64,000 bases of DNA from Paraescarpia echinospica (taxonomy: Eukaryota > Annelida > Polychaeta > Sabellida > Siboglinidae), in assembly GCA_020002185.1 (NCBI GenBank), contig CM034533.1, forward strand, positions 49,152,271-49,216,270, read 5' to 3'. Below the pieces are notes generated by a model. That model searched no databases, was not told the DNA's origin, and saw only the letters and a list, made by a program, of their open reading frames with translations. Positions 22,190 through 34,100 of the stretch are shown piece by piece; position 1 is the stretch's first letter; every line of letters begins with the position of its first letter. The position numbers and the translations under genes were made by a program.

Positions 22190-25100
22190 TCAGTCGTCCT
22201 CCTCCCCCTGGCCCTCTGCCTCCACTGTTGCATTCACAGCCTCTGCCAGGTCTGCCTTGCCCATCTGTAGTCGCTCCCCTGAAACAACAGCATCGACTGA
22301 AACAACAGCATTCACAGGCTCTGCCAGGTCTGCCTTGCCCATCTGTAGTCGCTCCCCTGAAACGACAGCACTGACTGAAACAACAGCATTCACAGCCTCT
22401 GCCAGGTCTGCCTTGCCCATTTGTAGTCGCTCTCCTGGAACAACAACATTGACTGAAACAACAGCATTCACAGCCTCTGCCAGGTCTGTCTTGCCCATCT
22501 GTAGTCGCTCCCCTGAAACGACAGCACTGACTGAAACAACAGCATTCACAGCCTCTGCCAGGTCTGTCTTGCCCATTTGTAGTCGCTCTTAAAGGTAGAG
22601 ACCACCATTCTGTGAGTCAATAACAGGTTACGTGTTTTCTGTCCTGTGTGGGAACTATTTCTTCCCCTGGCATAGATATCAGATAGAAGGATCCTTCAGC
22701 TTTTAGTATATCTAAGGTAAGGTGAACTAAATTTCTGATGTTTCGAAATGATGGCAAGTACGACTGGACTACCGTCCCCTTGACTGACAGTCCGGCATAC
22801 TCGACTAATGTGTGCCATTTTATAACAGACTGAAAACACTGAGATTTATAGATTTACTAATTTTTGACCCACAAGTCACACAGCGTATACGGTATGTAAT
22901 AGCTGGTGATTTGTCTAAAATAGAGACTTTAGTTGAGTTGGTAGTTATGGAAGACACGTCCACAACAGTCCAATGTGGCATATAGATAGAGCCAGTTGAC
23001 TTACGAATGAGTTCTGCGATGGCACGTTGTGTCCGCCGCTCCAGTTTCTCCAGCTTCTTAGCGACGTCTCGCTTCAGATCCCAGTCCGGCTTACGGGGAG
23101 CCAGATTCATCAGGTCCTACAACATGTTACACTAACAACACATCTATAGAAAACACTTTGGGTGCTATACACTGTAAATTTGATGTAATCTTCAAAATGT
23201 GGTTTCAATTCATGACACCACCTTAATTCTCCATTACTACATGCTTCTCCAGACATTTAACCAGACGCAGGATAACTCCAGATATCTATCTTTTATAAAA
23301 CCATCTGCAAGACTGGGCCACTTGAATAGATTTAACAAGATTGCCACCCAGAGAATTAACTCTAGGTGGCAGGTGGACAAGGAAGCCCTTTGGCTTATCG
23401 AGAGTCCGACCCTTTTATCTATGTGTATCCCGCCCGTCTAAGGTATGTGTCGATTTTATTTTTAAACATATTCACGCTACTAGCACCCACACAATCAGCA
23501 GATAATCTGTTCCATTCATTTACAGTCCTTTGTGAAAATAAAAACTTTCTTATATCTAATCTACTCTGCTCCTTTGCTAATGTAACTTCATGTCCTCTAG
23601 TCCTTCTATCTTTCTTAATTGAAAAATATATATTTCTATCAATATTTTCATAATCATTCAATATTTTAAACACTTCTATCTGATCTCCTCTCAATCTCCT
23701 GGTCTCTAGTGTTGTTAAACTGCACTTTTTAGGCGTATTTCGTAACTAAGATCCCTCAGTTTTGGTATCATTTTAGTTGCTCTCCTCTGCACTCTTTCTA
23801 GCGTATCAATGTCCTTTCTGCGATATGGCCTCCACACTTGAATACAATATTCTAAATGAGGCCTAACTATTGTTTTGTACAGCGGTATTATTAGCTCTTT
23901 TTCCTTATACGATGTTTCGCCTAATTAATCCAAGGATTTGATTTCCCTTTGAAGCTGCAATTCCGCACTGCTCTGAAACCTTCATATCAGCACTAATGGT
24001 TAACCCTAAGTCCTTTTCTTTTACAGTAGTACTTAGTACAGTACCCACCATTGTATATTCTACTTCTTCGTTCCCATGTCCTGTGTGGAGGCATTTACAT
24101 TTCCCAAAATTGAACAGCATTTGCCACTTTTCAGACCATTTGATCAACCTGTCAAGATCATCTTGTAAATGCTGTCTATCTCCATCACTTTTAATCCTTC
24201 TAAACACTTTTGTATCATCTGCAAATTTCAACACCTTGCTTGTTATTTCATCATCCAAATCATTGATATATATTAAGAATAATATAGGTCCTAATACTGA
24301 TCCCTGTGGTACCCCACTCAATACCGATTTCCAGTTTGAAGCCTCCCCATCAACTACTACACGTTGTCTTCTGTCAATCAGCCATTGTTCTATCCAGTTT
24401 ATTATACCATTTCCTATGCCATGGGCCTTTAGTTTCAGCAGTAATCTTTGATGTGGTACTTTGTCGAAAGCTTTTTGAAAATCTAAGTAGACGATATCTA
24501 CTGGTGATCCCTCATCTACCCACTTAGTGATTTCTTCCAAAAAACATAACATATTTGTTAAGCATGACCTTGCTTTAAAAAAAACATGTTGAGATGGGTT
24601 GATCAAGTTTTGTTTAACAAGAAAATCCACCATGTGATCTTTAATTAATCTTTCTAATAATTTGCAAATCACTGATGTTAAACTCACTGGTCTATAGTTC
24701 TCTGACTTGTTTCTCGAACCTTTTTTAAATAACGGTATAATGTTTGCCTCTTTCCATTCTGAAGGAACCACTCCCTCTTCTAATGACAAATTGAAAACTG
24801 TTGCAAGCGGTACGCTAATTTGTTCTACAATTTCCAATAGTAGTTTGGGCGGAATCCCATCCACTCCAGGTGATTTATTATCCTTCATAGCCCTTATTTT
24901 CTTAGCTACCATTTCTGGGGTTACAATTAATTGTCCTAAATAGTCTGAATCTGCCCCCTTGAACTTAGCCTCTGGTACTGGCTGTGAACTAATATCCTCT
25001 CTGGTAAACACTGAACTAAAGTACTCATTCAGGTCTTCTGCCATTAAGAATCCCTCTGATATTATATTTCCAGCACTATCTTCTAGAGGACCGACCTTAT

Positions 25101-28100
25101 CTTGAACTTTCTGTTTGCTTCGAACATATGCATAAATACTCTTGCTGTCATGTTTTATATTACTAGCTAATTGTTGTTCGTAGCTTCTCTTTGAATTTCT
25201 AATTTCAGCTGTAGCTTGGTTAAGTGCTTCTTTACAACTGTTGTAGTCTTCATCATTTCCAGTACATCTATATGACTTCTATATCATTTGTTTATACTTA
25301 ATTTTTCTAATGGCTTCTTTCGATGTGTTTCTTTTTGGACTGTGTCCCTTGTTTTTTGAAGGGTACAAATTTGTCGACTATGCACTTAATTTCACTCTTT
25401 AATATATTCCAGCATTCTGTTGCTGTCTTATTTTGCAGTGTGTTATTCCAGTCTATCTTTGCTAAATATTTCCTCATGTCCTTATATCTTCCTTTGTGGA
25501 AATTTCTCCTATACTGCTTTTTATTATTCCTTTCTGATTTTACTTTGATGGTAAAATGTATCTGGTTGTGATCGCTACTCCCCAGTGGCTGACGTATCGT
25601 GACATTGTCAACTAATTCATTCTGTGAGGACAAAACTATGTCTAACACATTCTCACTCCTGGTTGGTTCTAGCACATGTTGAGAAAGGAAAGTATCTTGA
25701 ACTAACACTAAAAACTTGTGGTCGTCACTCCCCATACTCTGAAGAGATTTCCATTGTATATGCCCGTGGTTAAAATCCCCCATAATAATACAGTCCCGTT
25801 TGCTTACTTCCCTTACAGCGTTTTGTATTTTTTCATTCTCTTATATGCTTATGTTTGGACTTCGATAAACTAACCCAACTGTTAACGTTGAGTTACCTGT
25901 AACTATGTTACACCAAACAGCTTCTTCGCAATCTGCTTCTCTTTCTAATTTTATTTCATTAGCCTGGATAGATTCTTTAATATATAAAATAACTCCACCT
26001 CCCTTTCTTCCTATTCTATCTTTTCTAAACATTACATATCCTGTCAGTCCCAATTCGGCATCTGATATATCGGTGATGGTCCAGGATTCAGTTATACCTA
26101 TTATATGAGGGTCAATATCTTCTACCATAATGTTTAGTTCATTTCTTTTGTTTTGTTTGCATTTAAACACACACATTTATATCTAGCTTCAGAAGAGTTT
26201 TCCAGACTGTTATTTGCTGATTTATTTGTGCTGTCTTTATCTATGCCTTCATTTTCAGGCTTTTCTGCCCCCGTTCCACTAAGATGGAGGCCATCTCTCA
26301 TGTACATATCTTCCCTCCCAACAAAGTATCCCCATAAATCTGTGAATCCCACCCCCTCTTCTTCACACATCTGCTGAACTAGTGCGTTGATCGCCATCCT
26401 CTTGCAGTTTCTATACGTTGCCCCCCTTCCTCCCATTACTGGCAAAATTCCTGACAAAATAACCTGTTCAACTCTTGTCTTCTTTAGCTTCCTCACTAAC
26501 TGTCTATACTTCTGTACTATCGCAGTTGTTCCCTCCCTGTCTGCATTATTTGTTCCTACATGTACCAGTATAGACCTCCCCTTGCCATGTCCCAATACGT
26601 TCTCTACCCTGTCAGTGACATGTTCAATTCTAGCCCCCGGTAGACAAACAACGACGTCTTTCCCCTCGCTCAGTGTCTTGTCTGTCTTTCTCATAATGGA
26701 GTTGCCCATAAACACCCTCTCTTTCCTCATTGCCCCCGCAATCACTGCCTTAGAATAGCTCCTTCTTCGGTTTGCATCTGTCTGGTTGTTGTCTTTCCCC
26801 CCCTGTCGTCTTCTCTCCTGTCCCATTCTCTTCCGATCCATTCTTTCCTGTCGCTTTTTCTCTTGTCACCTTTCCTCCTGTCAATGTCCCTTTTATCGAC
26901 TTCTCTTCTATCACATTTGCTCTCACTTCCTTTCGTCCCTTCATCTTTCGTCCCATCTCATTTTCTTCTTTCCTCTCCCATCCCATCTTCTCTCCCTCCT
27001 TCTCTACGGTCACTTTTTTCCCTGTCACCTTCACACTTGTCACGTTTTCTGTTGTCGATTTTCCAATTTCTTCCCCTCCAATCGCCTTCCCTCCTCTCAA
27101 TCTCCTTTCATCAGTTTTGTTGTCACTGCTATTCTCCTTCAGTCTTGCAGTATTCTCACCTTTCTCCCTGTCGTCTCTCTCCATTCGACCTGCCTCCTTG
27201 CTAATTCCCATCTCCATTCCCTTCACAATATCTGTCAACCTAACTATCTCCTTCTGCAGACACTCCACCTTCCAACACCCAATGCACTGAAAGGTGAATC
27301 CTTCCTCCATGACTTCCCACAGCCGGACAATGCAAAATCTACCCAGCTGTGGCAGTGATCACACACCAAGTGTCGCTTTACCTTCACTTGCCGTTTGCAA
27401 GGCGCCATATCCCGATCAGAATTTATTTAATAACTTAACTAACTTAGTCTATATAAAGACTGTTTCCTGTATACTACAGCACACTTTAGGTTACAAATTT
27501 CAGTTACACAGCCGACTATTTATCCTGTCACGAACGCTAACATTACCGGTGGTGACCTAATTTAAATACAATCAATTACGTTACGCCGCCCGACTATCGC
27601 CCTTGCTTAGTTTTAACGACAATGCTACCTAATCAAAATATCTAGCAAGTGCTGGCTTACACAGATATTATCTTAGGTAAGAAGTTTGATGGTTGTTACT
27701 TTATCTCCTATATATTCTACCACATAATCAGGTTTGTTAAATCTTGTTTACAACTTACCGAAGGCTAAGTGAGTTACCCTATTATCACTCAATATACTAA
27801 GGTGTTCTAAAATACTTTAACTAACTAACTTTAAGCACAGCTGCTACTCAATATGTGTTTATTGCAACTTTATGAATGATATTAAGGCAAGAATAATACT
27901 TGTCAATCTGTAATTCCACTTGTTTATCAACTTTTCTGCACCACCAATTTCTACGATCTATCTCCGCCAAATATAGCCTCGAAGTGATGATGGATTCTTT
28001 TAACTGGGTTTGGCTGACTAGTGAGATCAGTTAACTGGGTTTGGCTGACTAGTGAGATCAGTTAACTGGGTTTGGCTGACTAGTGAGATCAGTTAACTGG

Positions 28101-31100
28101 GTTTGGCTGACTAGTGAGATCAGTTAACTGGGTTTGGCTGACTAGTGGTGAGATCAGTTAACTGGGTTTGGCTGACTAGTGAGATAAGTTAACTGGGTTT
28201 GGCTGACTAGTGAGATCAGTTAACTGGGTTTGGCTGACTAGTGAGATCAGTTAACTGGGTTTGGCTGACTAGTGAGATCAGTTAACTGGGTTTGGCTGAC
28301 TAGTGAGATCAGTTAACTGGGTTTGGCTGACTAGTGAGATCAGTTAACTGGGTTTGGCTGACTAGTGAGATCAGTTAACTGGGTTTGGCTGACTAGTGAG
28401 ATCAGTTCACAACTGGATTTGGCCCATCGTTGTCTTAAGGCGACCTTGTCTACTTGCATCACCCAAAATCATCAAGTCAAGAGGGCAATACTTTGGCCCA
28501 CTTGCTGTCTAGATTGGGGGAAACAGACTGAGAGCTCAACTTCAAAGAGCTATTGCAGGTATTTGTTGTCTTTGCAACAGCTGTGTTCACTATTCAGGCA
28601 GTTTTTTAAATACAATTTGAACATATCATTCCGAACAATGTGTCAGGCGTCTTAAACACAATTTAGGGGGCAGTATGCCTTCAACATAGTTTTTTTCATA
28701 TTAAGAACACAATGAAAAAGAAATCTTAGTTTGTTTAAATACACAACAGCATGCCATAAAGATAAAGGAGAGATGGGGAGAGAGAGTGTGAGAGGGAGCG
28801 AGAGACAGGGAGCGAGAGGGGGGAGCAAGAGAGGGGGGAGCGAGAGAGAGAGAGCGAGAGAGAGAGAGAGAGAGATTCATAGGATATCTATAACTAGTGA
28901 GTTTGTTTTTTCACCCACCACTTCGTCAACAAGTGGTAGTGGCTTGCTCGCCTCCAGTTGTTCTATCACATGTTCTTTCACTGAAAACAGGCACACTTAC
29001 ACAGGTCAGTCTAACTATATTCTTAATGGTCCTTCACTGAAAACAGACACACATACACAGGTCAGTCTAACTATATTCTTAATGGTCCTTCACTGAAAAC
29101 AGGCACACTTACACAGGTCAGTCTAACTATATTCTTAATGGTCCTTCACTGAAAACAGACACACATACACAGGTCAGTCTAACTATATTCTTAATGGTCC
29201 TTCACTGAAAACAGGCACACTTACACAGGTCAGTCTAACTCTATTCTTAATGGTCCTACACTGAAAACAGGCACACATACACAGGTCAGTCTAACTATAT
29301 TCTTAATGGTCCTTCACTGAAAACAGGCACACTTACACAGGTTAGTCTAACTCTATCCTTAATGGTCCTACACTGAAAACAGGCACACATACACAGGTCA
29401 GTCTAACTCTATCCTTAATGGTCCTTCACTGAAAACAGACACACATACACAGGTCAGTCTAACTATATTCTTATTGGTCCTTCACTGAAAACAGGCACAC
29501 TTACACAGGTCAGTCTAACTCTATCCTTAATGGTCCTTCACTGAAAACAGACACACATACACAGGTCAGTCTAACTCTATCCATAATGGTCCTTCACTGA
29601 AAACAGACACACATACACAGGTCAGTCTAACTCTATCCTTAATGGTCCTTCACTGAAAACAGACACACATACACAGGTCAGTCTAACTCTATCCTTAATG
29701 GTCCTTCACTGAAAACAGACACACATACACAGGTCAGTCTAACTATATTCTTAATGGTCTTTCACTGAAAACAGACACACTTACACAGGTCAGTCTAACT
29801 ATATTCTTAATGGTCCTTCACTGCAAACAGACACACATACACAGGTCAGTCTAACTATATTCTTAATGGTCCTTCACTGCAAACAGACAAACATACACAG
29901 GTCAGTCTAATTATATCCTTAATGGTCCTACACTGAAAACAGGCACACTTACACAGGTCAGTCTAACTATATTCTTAATGGTCCTTCACTGAAAACAGGC
30001 ACACTTACACATGTCAGTCTAATTCTATCCTTAATGGTCCTACACTGAAAACAGGCACACTTACACAGGTCAGTCTAACTATATTCTTAATGGTCCTTCA
30101 CTGAAAACAGGCACACTTACACAGGTCAGTCTAACTCTATCCTTAATGGTCCTTCACTGAAAACAGACACACATACACAGGTCAGTCTAACTCTATCCTT
30201 AATGGTCCTTCACTGAAAACAGACACACATACACAGGTCAGTCTAACTCTATCCTTAATGGTCCTGCACTGAAAACAGACACACATACACAGGTCAGTCT
30301 AACTCTATCCTTAATGGTCCTTCACTGAAAACAGACACACATACACAGGTCAGTCTAACTCTATCCTTAATGGTCCTTCACTGAAAACAGACACACATAC
30401 ACAGGTCAGTCTAACTATATTCTTAATGGTCCTTCACTGAAAACAGACACACTTACACAGGTCAGTCTAACTATATTCTTAATGGTCCTTCACTGAAAAC
30501 AGACACACATACACAGGTCAGTCTAACTATATTCTTAATGGTCCTTCACTGCAAACAGACACCCATACACAGGTCAGTCTAACTATATTCTTAATGGTCC
30601 TTCACTGAAAACAGACACACTTACACAGGTCAGTCTAACTATATTCTTAATGGTCCTTCACTGAAAACAGACACACATACACAGGTCAGTCTAACTATAT
30701 TCTTAATGGTCCTTCACTGCAAACAGACACCCATACACAGGTCAGTCTAACTATATTCTTAATGGTCCTTCACTGAAAACAGACACACTTACACAGGTCA
30801 GTCTAACTATATTCTTAATGGTCCTTCACTGAAAACAGGCACACTTACACAGGTCAGTCTAACTCTATCTTTAATGGTTCTTCACTGAAAACAGACACAC
30901 ATACACAGGTCAGTCTAACCCTATCCTTAATGGTCCTTCACTGAAAACAGACACATATACACAGGTCAGTCTAACTCTATCCTTAATGGTCCTTCACTGA
31001 AAACAGACACACATACACAGGTCAGTCTAACTCTATCCTTAATGGTCCTTCACTGAAAACAGACACACATACACAGGTCAGTCTAACTATATTCTTATTG

Positions 31101-34100
31101 GTCCTTCACTGAAAACAGGCACACTTACACAGGTCAGTCTAACTCTATCCTTAATGGTCCTTCACTGAAAACAGACACACATACACAGGTCAGTCTAACT
31201 CTATCCATAATGGTCCTTCACTGAAAACAGACACACATACACAGGTCAGTCTAACTCTATCCATAATGGTCCTTCACTGAAAACAGACACACATACACAG
31301 GTCAGTCTAACTCTATCCTTAATGGTCCTTCACTGAAAACAGACACACATACACAGGTCAGTCTAACTATATCCTTAATGGTCCTTCACTGAAAACAGAC
31401 ACACATACACAGGTCAGTCTAACTATATTCTTAATGGTCTTTCACTGAAAACAGACACACTTACACAGGTCAGTCTAACTATATTCTTAATGGTCCTTCA
31501 CTGAAAACAGACACACATACACAGGTCAGTCTAACTCTATCCTTAATGGTCCTTCACTGAAAACAGACACACATACACAGGTCAGTCTAACTATATTCTT
31601 AATGGTCCTTCACTGAAAACAGGCACACTTACACAGGTCAGTCTAACTATATTCTTAATGGTCCTTCACTGAAAACAGACACACATACACAGGTCAGTCT
31701 AACTATATTCTTAATGGTCCTTCACTGAAAACAGGCACACTTACACAGGTCAGTCTAACTATATTCTTAATGGTCCTTCACTGAAAACAGACACACATAC
31801 ACAGGTCAGTCTAACTATATTCTTAATGGTCCTTCACTGAAAACAGGCACACTTACACAGGTCAGTCTAACTCTATCCTTAATGGTCCTTCACTGAAAAC
31901 AGACACACATACACGGGTGAGTCTAACTCTATCCTTAATGGTCCTTCACTGAAAACAGACACACATACACAGGTTAGTCTAACTCTATCCTTACTGGTCC
32001 TTCACTGAAAACAGGCACACTTACACAGGTCAGTCTAATTCTATCCTTAATGGTCCTACACTGAAAACAGGCACACATACACAGGTCAGTCTAACTATAT
32101 TCTTAATAGTCCTTCACTGCAAACAGACACACATACACAGGTCAGTCTAACTATATTCTTAATGGTCCTTCACTGCAAACAGACACACATACTCAAGTCA
32201 GTCTAACTATATTCTTAATGGTCCTTCACTGCAAACAGACACACATACACAGGTCAGTCTAACTATATTCTTAATGGTCCTTCACTGCAAACAGACACAC
32301 ATATTCAAGTCAGTCTAACTATATTCTTAATGGTCCTTCACTGAAAACAGACACACTTACACAGGTCAGTCTAACTATATTCTTAATGGTCCTTCACTGC
32401 AAACAGACACACTTACACAGGTCAGTCTAACTCTATCCTTAATGGTCCTTCACTGCAAACAGACACACATACACAGGTCAGTCTAACTCTATTCTTAATG
32501 GTCCGTTGCTCTAATGACGACGCTTGCTTGTCCCTGTTAACGATTTTGCCCAATGATTCTTGAATGTTGTGCCTCTGAGCTCAGATTTGTGGGGATTTAG
32601 GCATCATAGATGTTTGTCATCATTATTACTAAAACTTGCTGTTATACTTTACTAATGGATAGTTAACAGAATGTTTAGAACAGATAACCAAATTAACTTC
32701 TAAAGCCAAAAGGTATTTGTGTGGTTGCAAGGTATAACATCTACAAATATGTAACTTTGTGGGTGCGTGCTTGTGTACGTGCGTGACTCCCAGTTACATG
32801 TACATGAAATAGTTTAAACATGTTTTTAAAATGGGTTCACCTTCTGCAGGGCCGATGGCTGGCAACTGGTTCTCTTTAAGAGTCTCATCTGTTGGCTTGT
32901 AGCTTCGGAAGGTGGGTCTGCGGTTCAAACAAACACTTGTATGTTAACGACACACAGATAAAACAATATATTGGAATCAAATCATCATCAGTAATGATGA
33001 ATCGCATTTTTTATTTTGCCACTATAATCTAAGAGCTAAGTATTACATATTTTAATAAATATGTGTAAAAGTATTTTACCAACTTCAAATAAGAGGCATG
33101 ACGTTCAACACAAAATTATATGTTATGTACAATCAAAAACATGTTAAAAAAGATAATCATATAATATAGAGATATGTTTCAAGTGTTGCATGTGATTTGT
33201 AATAAAACATAAATAATTATTGTATTTTTGGTCTGACTTGTGAATGTATTCATAGTTAAGAGTTGGTTTGATTGTTTTTGAACAAATTGAAATAATTTTG
33301 GTCTTATTTGATGACTTAGGACCTCACAAAGATGGCACTTCTTACTTCTACCATGAATGTCTCTAATCTAGGACTAACCATTTTTCAAATGATTGTGTGT
33401 GATTAATATTATAATATTATTTATATGTCTTGCCCATGTGTGTATAAAGGTTTTGGTGACCGTTTTCCACAATAATGTGAACCTAAGAACAGTCAACAGG
33501 ATTATGGGTTCAGGAATATTAATGGCAAGTGTCATACACGTTTTGATCTTTGTCAAATGAATGTGTTGAAAAATCTTTTACTGCACTGACTAACTCCAGT
33601 ATACTGACTTTGCCCTATATATATGTCTGCTTGATCAATAATTTGATGCTCTGTTTTAGGTCCGTTTGGTTGATGGACAACATTTTGTCATTCAAGGCAT
33701 TCTTAAGTATTCATGGAATCACTGGTCAGTGTGTCAGGAGATTGTGCAATTTGGTGAGAGATGGAGTGCTGTCACCTAAAGACAAACGAAGTCATGATGA
33801 CAGCCACGCCACTGTTGATGTCATGTTGCTGGAAAAAATTGACACTCAAATCAGACGTTACCCGTATGATGCCGTATCGTGTTGCACATTATGGTAAATC
33901 AGGCACAAAAAACGCTACCTGCCATGCAATCTATCCGTTCATATGATGTGGAAGTCATACCTTGAAAAAATGAACCAGGTGCCTATTTGGCAGTAAAACA
34001 AAAAACCTAGCTGTAAAACCTATCAGTAAGTATGAGTTTTTTCTGAAGCACTATTGAAGCCAGTTCAATTACACATTTGGCAGATGGTTAATGTTTGCTC

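Larger units (their letters stand above)
23327..27600 (-). mobile_element. CR1-like LINE (copy B) with ORF1 and ORF2, in CCDC12 intron 3
   Basis: Nearly full-length non-LTR element in the same orientation as the host gene. ORF1 (27408-26134) overlaps the start of ORF2 (26176-23419), and the 3' UTR ends near 23327 with the same terminal sequence as copy A. The 5' end is not sharply defined; about 27600 is a guess. Similarity to copy A is very high through the whole RT. Confidence 0.92.

Noticed and set aside
27000..27360. 172-190-codon plus-strand Ser/Phe/Pro-rich frames
   Set aside because: Shadows of the Lys/Glu-rich linker of LINE ORF1 on the minus strand.
28005..32504. CRISPR-like regular repeats
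   Set aside because: Units are contiguous with no unique spacers and lie in introns of an animal gene.
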